A stretch of 64,000 nt of DNA from Bacteroidota bacterium. Lineage in GTDB: Bacteria > Bacteroidota > Bacteroidia > AKYH767-A > OLB10. Positions 27,750 through 36,900 of this stretch are shown here, one piece after another (the first letter of the stretch is position 1; every line of letters begins with the position of its first letter). The stretch is from contig JAGVTU010000023.1 of assembly GCA_019136655.1 (NCBI GenBank), positions 1 to 64,000 on the forward strand, in the 5' to 3' direction. The notes beneath the pieces are model-generated. The model searched no databases and was not told the origin of the DNA. It saw only the letters and a list, made by a program, of their open reading frames with translations. The translations under genes and the position numbers were made by a program.

Positions 27750-30700
27750 ATGGCATCCACCCAATTTAATTTGTTGAAACAGAACGGTAATTCTACTACC
27801 GATCTCACCTATTTCCGAATACTATTTGCATTACTCGGAATAGTGTATCTGTTTGCAGGATTCTTTCTGACAAGTTCATCAGTCACAGTATGGTTGCCAT
27901 TTTCGTGGTTAGCTGTCATTCCATTGGCGCTTCTTGCTATAACCTTTTTCGTGCCACTGTCATCAAAATATTTATCTGAAATGGCAGCTGGTATGTTTTT
28001 AGTGCTTACAATTCATTTGTTGTTTTTCTTATTCAAAAATCAACCGGGAGTTTACATTGCATTCTTCCTAATCGCAGTTATTTTGTTTTCTAACCTGCAT
28101 ATCACCAATGTCATTTATTTGCTGCTGTACAATGTTTTGGTTCTGGGTGCTCTGGAATATATTCTCATTGCAGGTAATGCGGGAATTACAAAACCTGTTA
28201 TCATGTTCTTCAGTGTTGTGTTAGGAATGCTGTTCAGTTTCATGATGCAATGGTTTAGAATAAAAAATAAAGATGCAGAGGGCAAGAAAGAAAAGTATCT
28301 GCAGAAGATTTTTCAGAATACTCCGGGTGCACTTGCAATATTCAGTAAAACAGATTTCAAATTAAGTGATTACAACATTGCTGCCGAATCACTTCTGAAC
28401 CTAAAGAATCAAAAGTCACCTACACTGCGAACACTGTTTTCACTTGATGACTACAGTGATGCTGAACTGTTGCGACTGGCTACTGCTGAAAATTTTAATT
28501 CTGTTCATGTAAAAACATATCAGCAAACTGAACTGGCACTTACATTAATTTCTCCTCCTGAGGAAAAAATTATTATTGCCGGTTTTACAACCACCGATCA
28601 GTTGCAGCCTAAAAAGGAAAACTCTTTTATACCGGGCAACTACTTCATCACAGATACAAAAGGCAGGTTACTCGCTTCAAGTCACGATGCAGAAGATTTT
28701 ATTACTGTTGATCTGGATGTACTCAAAGATTATTTTCAGAAATTTTTACATGACAATAAGGTTGTAAATGACTATACTCAGTTTAAAATAAATGAAAGTG
28801 ACCCATTCGTTTTTGAAATTTTCAATGGAGATTTTGAAGGTGAAAAAGCTTTTTTCTGGATGTTGGTCAAAAATATTTCTGTACAGAATGCTGACACCAT
28901 AGAATCAAACTTGCCTGCTGAAAACTGGAGTCAGTTGGTGATTGCAGAAAACAACGAACTGGTTTCATTCAGTCCCTCCTTCTTAAATCTCATTGGCTAC
29001 TCCGAAACGGAATTGGCACAAATTGACATTCAGCAAATCGTACACCCTGCCGACAGTGTCAAATGGAAAAATCTTTTACAGCAATGCCGCAATGTTAAAA
29101 AAGCTGATGACACTGTACGTTTCATTCACCGGTCAGGTGAAATTAAGTTTCTTAAATCTTTGTTCAGCAGCAATGGCTCGCAAACAGTAAAAATATTTGC
29201 TGAAGATATTTCAGATTCCATCCGATTGCAAAAAGAACTTTCTCTTGCAAGAGCAAACGTTTCATCTGTTATTGAAAATACCAATGACCTGATTTTGTCT
29301 TTGGATATGAATCATGTTGTAACAGTTATCAATACTGCAGGTGTCAATTTTTACAAACTATTGAGTGGAAAAACACTTAAGCCCGGAGATAATTACCGCA
29401 CCGTTATACCCGCAGATGAAATCAGCTCGTGGAACGATTATCATCAGCAAGCCATGAGAGGAAAAAAACCTGTCTTTATCAGGAATTTTGAAATTGCAGG
29501 AAAAAATATAACCATTGAGTTTTCTTTAAACCCTGTTTATGCAGACAATCAGATTATCACCGGCATTTCTTTATTCGGCAGAGATATTACACAACGAACT
29601 GCTTATGAAAAAGAATTGCTGAACGCCCGCGAGATTGCCGAAAATGCAACCGCTGCAAAATCACAGTTCCTTGCCACCATGAGTCATGAAATTCGTACTC
29701 CTCTCAATGGTATTGTAGGAATGCTGGAATTATTGCGTATGACTTCTCTACAAGATAAGCAAAGAGAATATGTAAGCACACTTCAACTCAGCAGTGAAAA
29801 CATGCTGAACATTATCAATGACGTACTCGATTTCTCCAAAATTGAATCTGACAAGATGGAACTGGAGAATGAGCCTTTTGAGTTGAGAAGAGTCATTGAA
29901 GAAACTTTCGATTTACTTTATTATCGCGCATTAGGCAAAAAGCTGGAATTGTTTTACAACATTGACGAAACTATACCCGCTTTTGTAATGGGTGACAGCA
30001 TGAGATTGAAGCAGGTTCTTGTAAATCTGGTAGGTAATGCTATTAAGTTTACTGAGCGTGGACATATTTTAATGAATGCACAACTTGTTCCGGCAAAGGA
30101 TGATAATCTGGAGATAAGATTTTCTGTAAAAGATACCGGTGCAGGTATTAGCGAAGAGCAAAGACAAAGGCTATTCAAATCATTTCAGCAGGCAGATGTT
30201 TCTACTTATAGAAAATATGGCGGAACAGGTTTGGGTCTTACCATCAGTGCCAAACTGGTTTCACTTATGGGAGGGGTAATTGATGTGGAAAGCACTCCCG
30301 GAAGCGGATCAGAATTTTATTTCACTATCAAAACTAAAGCTGCTCCCGTTGCTGCATCAAGAAATCTCAAAACCAATCTTCGTATTTTGAGAGGTAAAAA
30401 AGCACTTATTTTCTCTGTAAGTACCGATTTTGATTTACACCTCAGCGATTTGTTTAATGACTGGAACATTGTACATCATACCGTAAGTACACTTGAATCA
30501 GCAAAAGCCGAATTAACTGACACTACTTTTTATGATGCACTTATTTTGGATGCTCAAATGCCGGACTATCTGCTCTTTGCCGAAGAGTTGAAAGAATTGA
30601 TTCGTCAGTCAGGCATACCAATGTTTGCCTTCAATGCGAGGTTTTCATCGGGTGATGTTATTTACGGAAATAAACTTTTTGAAGCTGTACTTCCGGCAGG

Positions 30701-31565
30701 TGTTGATGCTATTAAAATATCCACCGTACTTATCAAATCATTTATTGAAAGTTCACAGAGATACAGTACTACAGAAAGTGAGGAACCGACATTTGACACA
30801 GCACTTGCAACAAGATTTCCATTAAGAGTTCTTATCGCAGAAGACAATCCTGTGAATCAGATGCTCACAGTTACGGTACTTGAAAAATTAGGATACAAAC
30901 CCGATGTGGCTGAAAACGGTAATAAAGTATTAACACAAGTAGCGTCCACAGCTTATGATTTGATTTTTATGGACGTACAGATGCCTGAAAAAGATGGACT
31001 TGAAACTACAATTGAGTTAAGAAAATCACCTGCCAACTCCAACATCATTATTATTGCAATGACTGCATTTGCAATGGATGATGATAAGAAAAAATGTGTG
31101 GATGCAGGAATGAATGATTATACAACCAAACCCATTCGAATCGAAACTGTTCAGGCTCTGATTGAAAAATGGGGTGCTGAAATCAATACCAAAAAATCTC
31201 AGACTTTAAATGAACCTGCCGTTGACAGAATAGTCATCAACAGACTTAAAGACCTTGCTCCTGAAAACGACAATGAATTTCTGAAAAATATTCTTGACCT
31301 GTATATAAAGCAACTCGACCGTTTGAAACAAGACATTTCTGCCTATCATAATGCCGGTGATTTGGAAAACCTCTATAAATCTGCTCATAAGCTCAAAGGC
31401 AGTTCTGCAAATATTGGTGCCAAATTGTTGGAATCAGCCTGCCGAACAGTGGAAGAAAAAGGAAAAAACGGTGATTCGAATTTGATTGGTGAAGATGTAA
31501 CTAATCTTTTGGAATCAGCTGCTAAAACACGTGCAGAAATTCTCGATATTTTAAAGGAATATTGA
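27750..31565 (+). CDS. Tripartite hybrid sensor histidine kinase / response regulator with HPt domain
   Basis: The ATG at 27750 (MASTQFNLLK) is preferred to 27651: the 33 extra residues look non-coding and a -7 box lies inside them. The 1,271-residue protein has about six membrane helices (20-180), at least two PAS-like regions (about 185-290 and 390-620), a kinase core with H box His646 (ATMSHEIRTPL), N box (NLVGNAIKFT) and DTGAGIS/GTGLGL boxes. A degenerate receiver-like domain follows (about 870-1010, LILDAQMPDY but no acidic pair). Then come a true receiver with phosphoacceptor Asp1075 (IFMDVQMPEKDG) and an HPt domain with His1213 (SAHKLKGSSANIG). This is a BarA/ArcB-like phosphorelay. 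No partner regulator is adjacent. The stimulus is unknown. Confidence 0.9.
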   Translation: MASTQFNLLKQNGNSTTDLTYFRILFALLGIVYLFAGFFLTSSSVTVWLPFSWLAVIPLALLAITFFVPLSSKYLSEMAAGMFLVLTIHLLFFLFKNQPGVYIAFFLIAVILFSNLHITNVIYLLLYNVLVLGALEYILIAGNAGITKPVIMFFSVVLGMLFSFMMQWFRIKNKDAEGKKEKYLQKIFQNTPGALAIFSKTDFKLSDYNIAAESLLNLKNQKSPTLRTLFSLDDYSDAELLRLATAENFNSVHVKTYQQTELALTLISPPEEKIIIAGFTTTDQLQPKKENSFIPGNYFITDTKGRLLASSHDAEDFITVDLDVLKDYFQKFLHDNKVVNDYTQFKINESDPFVFEIFNGDFEGEKAFFWMLVKNISVQNADTIESNLPAENWSQLVIAENNELVSFSPSFLNLIGYSETELAQIDIQQIVHPADSVKWKNLLQQCRNVKKADDTVRFIHRSGEIKFLKSLFSSNGSQTVKIFAEDISDSIRLQKELSLARANVSSVIENTNDLILSLDMNHVVTVINTAGVNFYKLLSGKTLKPGDNYRTVIPADEISSWNDYHQQAMRGKKPVFIRNFEIAGKNITIEFSLNPVYADNQIITGISLFGRDITQRTAYEKELLNAREIAENATAAKSQFLATMSHEIRTPLNGIVGMLELLRMTSLQDKQREYVSTLQLSSENMLNIINDVLDFSKIESDKMELENEPFELRRVIEETFDLLYYRALGKKLELFYNIDETIPAFVMGDSMRLKQVLVNLVGNAIKFTERGHILMNAQLVPAKDDNLEIRFSVKDTGAGISEEQRQRLFKSFQQADVSTYRKYGGTGLGLTISAKLVSLMGGVIDVESTPGSGSEFYFTIKTKAAPVAASRNLKTNLRILRGKKALIFSVSTDFDLHLSDLFNDWNIVHHTVSTLESAKAELTDTTFYDALILDAQMPDYLLFAEELKELIRQSGIPMFAFNARFSSGDVIYGNKLFEAVLPAGVDAIKISTVLIKSFIESSQRYSTTESEEPTFDTALATRFPLRVLIAEDNPVNQMLTVTVLEKLGYKPDVAENGNKVLTQVASTAYDLIFMDVQMPEKDGLETTIELRKSPANSNIIIIAMTAFAMDDDKKKCVDAGMNDYTTKPIRIETVQALIEKWGAEINTKKSQTLNEPAVDRIVINRLKDLAPENDNEFLKNILDLYIKQLDRLKQDISAYHNAGDLENLYKSAHKLKGSSANIGAKLLESACRTVEEKGKNGDSNLIGEDVTNLLESAAKTRAEILDILKEY

Positions 31566-31629
31566 TTTTTTTCTTCTTAAGCTGCTGAAAACAAATATAT
31601 GCTTAACATGTTATTGTAATGCTACTATT

Positions 31630-31643
31630 GTGATACGTATCAC
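31630..31643. repeat. Perfect 14-bp palindrome upstream of pruA
   Basis: GTGATACGTATCAC is fully self-complementary. With its flanks it reads TGTGA-N6-TCACT, one base from the Crp-type site TGTGA-N6-TCACA. It lies 23 nt before the -7 box of pruA, at or just upstream of the -33 position. An operator for a homodimeric regulator is inferred. Confidence 0.6.
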
Positions 31644-31665
31644 TATGCAGCAGTATAATAATAGT

Positions 31666-31673
31666 TATTTTTG
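31666..31673 (+). promoter_or_regulatory. Candidate -7 box for pruA
   Basis: TATTTTTG matches TAnnTTTG and lies 26 nt upstream of the pruA ATG. No TTTG -33 element is seen; the -33 area is instead taken up by the edge of the 14-bp palindrome, which would fit an activator-dependent promoter. Confidence 0.45.
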
Positions 31674-31699
31674 CAAAATCAATCAGAAAAAGTTTTACT

Positions 31700-33334
31700 A
31701 TGTCAAATGCAATATTCAATATTCCACCGGCAACCAATGAACCGGTTTTAAATTATGCACCCGGAAGTGCAGAACGAAAATTACTAAAAGAAGCAATCGC
31801 ACAGGCACGTTCAGTGCAGGCAGATATCCCTATGTATATAAATGGCAAAGCAGTGCGTACGGGCAAGACAGCAACTTTGCATCCTCCGCATGATCATAAA
31901 CACACCCTTGGGGTTTTTCATAAAGGCACAAAGGAACATGTAAAACAAGCCATAGATGCAGCTCTTGCAGCACGACACAAGTGGGCTGCTATGGATTGGG
32001 AACAACGAGCTTCCATTTTTTTAAAAGCTGCAGATTTATTAGCAGGACCCTATCGTTATAAAATGAATGCAGCTACCATGCTTGGACAATCTAAAAATGC
32101 TTATCAGGCAGAAATTGATTCGGCATGTGAGTTAATTGATTTTCTCCGCTTCAATGTACAATATATGCGAGAAATATACACTCAGCAACCTCCGGTAGTG
32201 GGCAAAGGCGTTTGGAACAGAACCGAACAGCGTCCACTGGAAGGATTTGTTTTTGCTCTTACTCCTTTCAATTTCACAGCTATCTCCGGCAACCTTCCTA
32301 CGGCACCGGCAATGATGGGAAACACTGTAGTATGGAAACCTGCAAATACACAAATTTATGCAGCACATCTCATCATGGAATTATTGATGGAAGCCGGACT
32401 GCCTGATGGTGTAATTAATCTGGTTTACGTTTCTGGACCTGAAGCAGGTGATGTTATTTTTAGTCATCCTGATTTTGCAGGTATTCACTTCACTGGTTCT
32501 ACGGAAGTGTTTAAAGGAATATGGAAAACCATTGGTGAAAATATGCCAAAGTATAAATCCTATCCACGTATTGTTGGCGAAACCGGAGGTAAAGATTTTA
32601 TCATTGCGCATCCCAGTGCCGATGTAGATGTTTTGGTGACAGCACTGGCAAGAGGTGCATTTGAATATCAGGGTCAGAAATGCAGCGCAGCATCGCGCAC
32701 ATATATTCCCAAATCATTATTTCCACAGGTAAAAGAAAAGTTGATAGCAGAAGTGAAAAGCATGAAGATGGGACCGGTGGAAGATTTCAGAAATTTTATC
32801 AATGCCGTTATTGATGAAAAATCATTCGATAAAATTTCAGGGTATATTGAAAATGCAAAGAAAAGCTCTGAAGTTGAAATTTTAGTGGGAGGTAAATACG
32901 ATAAGAGTAAGGGATATTTTGTTGAACCAACTATTTTGCTGACTACCAACCCTGCATACACAACTATGTGCGAAGAAATCTTCGGCCCGGTATTGACCAT
33001 GTATGTTTATGATGATGAACGGTTCGAAGAAACGCTTCATTTAGTTGATACAACAAGTGAATATGCCTTAACAGGTGCAGTGATTGCACGTGACAGATAT
33101 GCTATTGATATTGCAACAAAAGCACTGACTCATTCAGCAGGAAACTTCTACATCAATGATAAATGTACAGGAGCTGTAGTAGGACAACAGCCATTTGGTG
33201 GTGCAAGAGGTTCAGGTACGAATGACAAAGCTGGCGCAATGATTAATTTGCTTCGCTGGGTATCACCACGCACAATAAAGGAAACTTTTGTGCCGGCAAC
33301 AGATTATCGCTATCCATTTATGGAAGCAGAATAA
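31700..33334 (+). CDS. pruA: L-glutamate gamma-semialdehyde dehydrogenase (1-pyrroline-5-carboxylate dehydrogenase)
   Basis: A 544-residue NAD-dependent aldehyde dehydrogenase of the stand-alone PruA type. It oxidises glutamate semialdehyde to glutamate, the second step of proline (and ornithine) breakdown. Catalytic Cys328 (YQGQKCSAASR) and general-base Glu294 (IVGETGGKDF) are present, as are LTPFNFTAISGNLP and FTGSTEVFK of the cofactor site and the C-terminal PFGGARGSGTNDK. The stop at 33334 faces the NlpC/P60 gene with a 13-nt gap. No proline dehydrogenase gene is in the window. A palindrome and a -7 box upstream suggest regulation, possibly by a Crp-like or amino-acid-responsive factor. 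Confidence 0.95.
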   Translation: MSNAIFNIPPATNEPVLNYAPGSAERKLLKEAIAQARSVQADIPMYINGKAVRTGKTATLHPPHDHKHTLGVFHKGTKEHVKQAIDAALAARHKWAAMDWEQRASIFLKAADLLAGPYRYKMNAATMLGQSKNAYQAEIDSACELIDFLRFNVQYMREIYTQQPPVVGKGVWNRTEQRPLEGFVFALTPFNFTAISGNLPTAPAMMGNTVVWKPANTQIYAAHLIMELLMEAGLPDGVINLVYVSGPEAGDVIFSHPDFAGIHFTGSTEVFKGIWKTIGENMPKYKSYPRIVGETGGKDFIIAHPSADVDVLVTALARGAFEYQGQKCSAASRTYIPKSLFPQVKEKLIAEVKSMKMGPVEDFRNFINAVIDEKSFDKISGYIENAKKSSEVEILVGGKYDKSKGYFVEPTILLTTNPAYTTMCEEIFGPVLTMYVYDDERFEETLHLVDTTSEYALTGAVIARDRYAIDIATKALTHSAGNFYINDKCTGAVVGQQPFGGARGSGTNDKAGAMINLLRWVSPRTIKETFVPATDYRYPFMEAE

Positions 33335-33347
33335 AAGCAAACTTAAC

Positions 33348-33878
33348 TTAGTGGTTGGCTGTACTTCCTGCACTATTGAGGTTCAGCCTTCCACCTTTTA
33401 CAAAGCGTTTCTTGTAATACGCCTGGTTAATGTCGCTGACAATTACACCATTTGATGTACTGGAGTGCACAAATTTATCCTGACCTAAATACATCCCAAC
33501 ATGTGAAACTCTTTTCCCTCTTGTTCTGAAAAAAACCAAGTCTCCTGCTTTAAGGTTCGAAAAATTTACATGAGGAAGTTTGTGATACATATCGTATGAA
33601 TTGCAACCCAAATTAGCTCCTGTAAATGTGCGAATAATCGTATTTATAAACCCTGAACAATCTATACCGTTCTCATCTTTTCCCCCATATTTATAAGGCG
33701 TGTTCAGCCAGCTATCAATCAGATTAAAAACCTGATAGTTAAAAATATTCTGGACGTTATAACCCAATATCTGGCTATAATAACCTTTGGCGTTTTCGTC
33801 AATGACTGTTTCCTGAGCCTTAGCTCGCATTGAATAAATCAAGGAGAAAAACAATAAAATTATGGTTATTCTTTTCAT
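33348..33878 (-). CDS. NlpC/P60-family cell-wall peptidase
   Basis: The start at 33878 (MKRITIILLFFSLIYS) is preferred because it opens with a signal peptide ending RAKA before QET; an ATG at 33983 would put 35 residues in front and run into the terminator hairpin of the next gene. The 176-residue protein has an NlpC/P60 papain-like fold with catalytic Cys74 (GIDCSGF), His126 (VSHVGMYLG) and a third polar residue downstream. Such enzymes cut gamma-D-glutamyl-meso-diaminopimelate bonds in peptidoglycan stem peptides. There is no SH3b targeting domain. It is convergent with pruA. Confidence 0.9.
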   Translation of the reverse strand: MKRITIILLFFSLIYSMRAKAQETVIDENAKGYYSQILGYNVQNIFNYQVFNLIDSWLNTPYKYGGKDENGIDCSGFINTIIRTFTGANLGCNSYDMYHKLPHVNFSNLKAGDLVFFRTRGKRVSHVGMYLGQDKFVHSSTSNGVIVSDINQAYYKKRFVKGGRLNLNSAGSTANH

Positions 33879-33930
33879 TGCCTGCAAATATAAGGAACCA
33901 TTGAATATGAGACTGATTAATAGTTGATGA

Positions 33931-33966
33931 AATAAAAGAGCCGCTACGCTTAAAGCGTAGCGGCTC
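33931..33966 (-). terminator. Strong hairpin terminator of the 1,649-residue surface protein gene
   Basis: A perfect 13-bp GC-rich stem (GAGCCGCTACGCT / AGCGTAGCGGCTC) with a TAA loop lies 27 nt past the stop at 33993. On the minus strand it is followed by TTTTATTT. Its GC content stands out in this AT-rich window. Confidence 0.85.
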
Positions 33967-33992
33967 CGAAAAAATTGCGACAACTAAATAAA

Positions 33993-36900
33993 TTATTGTA
34001 TCTGAATCTTAGCCATTTTCACATTACCATCTGTTTCAATCTTCAAGAGATACGTACCTCTTGCAAAATTTTCAACTGAAATAGTATTGGTATTCTCTCC
34101 TTCATTTATCTGGAAACTTTGCTTATAAACTTCGCGTCCTGTCAAATCATATAAGACTGCTACTGCCGATGTTTTTGTCTTTGAATGAAGCAAGAATTCA
34201 ACATAAGTGGTTGCCGGATTCGGGAATATGGATATTTCTGTAGAAATGATTCCTTCTGTATTACTTCCTTCACCAAAACGTGCTGATGGTGTTGTAAATT
34301 GAACATAACTGGTCCATGCAGAATAAGTTCCTCCGCTACAACCTGATCTCACATACCAGCGATATGTTGTATTGGGAGTAGTTCCAACAGTTATTGAAGT
34401 AACTCCACTACTTAATGCACTGGATGTATAAACACTTCCATTATTCATGTTTTCCACTTTGAAATAATAATTCTGAGCTCCAACATAATCCCATCTTAAT
34501 TCAGCAGAACTTCCTGTAATATTGACTGTGTGAGGATTTGTTGGTATCGGGCAATTTGAACCACCGCCACAATTATTTACCGTCACTGCTGTTGCAGCAG
34601 AAGTGGCAGTACATCCATTGCTTCCGGTTACCGTAACTGAATAGCTTCCGGCAGTGCCTACACTAATTGTACGTGAAGTTGCTCCTGTATTCCATAAATA
34701 TGAACTTCCCGAACTTGATGTAAGATTAACAGTTGATCCCTGACAAATAGTTGTAGAACCGCTGGCAGATATTGTTGCCGTTGGAGCAGGTAATACTGTT
34801 ACAACAACAGGAGCTGATGTACCTACAATTCCTGTATTCAGTTGTGTTACAGTAACAGAGTAGGTTCCTGCTGAGCTCACTGTTATTTTACGTTTGGTTG
34901 ATCCATTACTCCATAAATAAGACGCACCTTTAGTAGCAGTAAGAACTACTTTTCCTCCACTACAGAAAGATAAATTACCACTCACTGTAATTGTTGGAAC
35001 AAATGATCCGTTGCTTACTGTTACAACAGTAGGTGCTGATGTTTTGCTGCAACCGTTACTATTGGTAACTGTTACTACATAACTGCCTGCTGATGTCACA
35101 GTGATTGATTTGGTTGTAGCTCCTGTTGACCAAAGGTAAGATGAACCGGTACTAGCTGTTAATGTTACACTGCCGCCTTGCGTTAAATTGGTTGAACCAC
35201 TTGCTGTTATGGTAGCAACAGGTAAAGAATAAACTGTCACACTTTTAGAAGCTGTGGCAGCACATCCACTGCTGGTTACTGTAACTGTATATGTTCCGCC
35301 TGTAGTAGCTGTAATTGCCTGTGTAGTAGCTCCTGTTGACCACAAATATGATGAACCTGCACTTGCTGTTAAATTTACAGCACCTCCCTGGCAGAAAGTA
35401 GTACTTCCTGAAGCAGAAATTGAAGCCGGTGTAGTTGCGGTTACTATTACGTTTACAGGAGGAGATGTTGCAGAACCTGATGCTGTTGTAATTGTACAAC
35501 TATACATTCCTGCAGTAGTAACAGTAATTGACTGAGTTGTTGCTCCTGTATTCCACAAGTAAGAGTTTGCAGCACTGCATGTAAGAGTTACGCTACCTCC
35601 CTGACAAAAAGTTGTAGGCCCGCTTGCCGTAATTTTTGGAGTTGGTACTGTGGTTGTAACAGTCACTGTCATTGCCGATGATGTAGCTGAACATCCGTTT
35701 GAATTGGTAACGATTACTGTATAATTTCCTCCCGTAGTTACAACAATTGACTGTGAAGTTGACCCGTTACTCCAGAGGTAAGATCCTCCTGATCCAGCAC
35801 TGGATGATGTAAGTGTTACACTGCCTCCCTGTGCAAAGGTTGTAGGACCATTTGCAGAAATTGTAGCAGTTGGCAATGAATTTACTGTTACAGTAACAGG
35901 TGCTGATGTTCCTGATCCTGTTGATGTATTAACTGTAACAGAATATGTTCCTGAAGTAGTTACGGTAATTGCCTGTGTTGTTGCGCCATTACTCCATAAG
36001 TAAGAATTGCCCGCACTTGCAGTAAGCTTAACATTTCCTCCTGCACAAAACGCCAATGGACCGCTTGCGCTAATTGTTGGCACAATTACACCTGACGTAC
36101 AAGGTGCCGGTGTAGAGTATATAGCACCACTATTTGTTGTTAGATGAATTTGATCTATTTCAAGATTGGTATTGGTTGGTGTAATTTTCAGTACATGATC
36201 ATTTAATGACGATACACCTGAAAATGATATTGGCTGACTATTCGCAACATTATAACGATACCATACCCAGTTTGTATCAGTTATACATCCAATCTGTTTA
36301 CTGTTAGCGCCATCTAAAGATATAGTCATTCCTGTAGTTTGTGCATTCTTTGAACGGGCACGAACCCACACATAATAAGTATAGTTAGTTGTTGATCTTG
36401 GTTGAAAATTATATGTAAGATCACTCACAGCATTAAACCCAACACAGGTAGTGAAATTGGTAAAGTCACCTGAAGCGGCACCTGAAGGTCTGGTTGTTTT
36501 AAGATATACATTGCTGTTGGTATTATCAAACAACTCTGCTTCTGTTTTGAAATCTTTTGACCAATAATAGGGATAGGTATTTTCATGCCATCCATCCAAT
36601 TGATAAAATACAGGAGCCGATGTATTTGTGTTATCGTAAATGTAAGTACTTCCCTGACGTCTAACTTTAAATTTCACCCAGTTGCCATCTAACTTAATAG
36701 TAGTATTACTTTCATCTTCAACAGCGCCCGTCATATTAGACATGGGCTGAACACTTCCTGTTATAGCATACTTGTTTTGTGAATTGTGTTTACGTACTAC
36801 TACTAACTTTCTTGGATCACCTGTACGGAACGAATATGCATTAAATGTAGGATTGGTCGGATCATTAGGCACATCACCCTCCATCAGATAACCATTACGG

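Noticed and set aside
33879-33983. Upstream start for the NlpC/P60 gene
   Set aside because: It would run through the terminator hairpin of the neighbouring gene and bury a good signal peptide.
34560-36100. Tandem DNA repeat
   Set aside because: The seven repeats are diverged Ig-like domains, similar at protein level but not near-identical in DNA.
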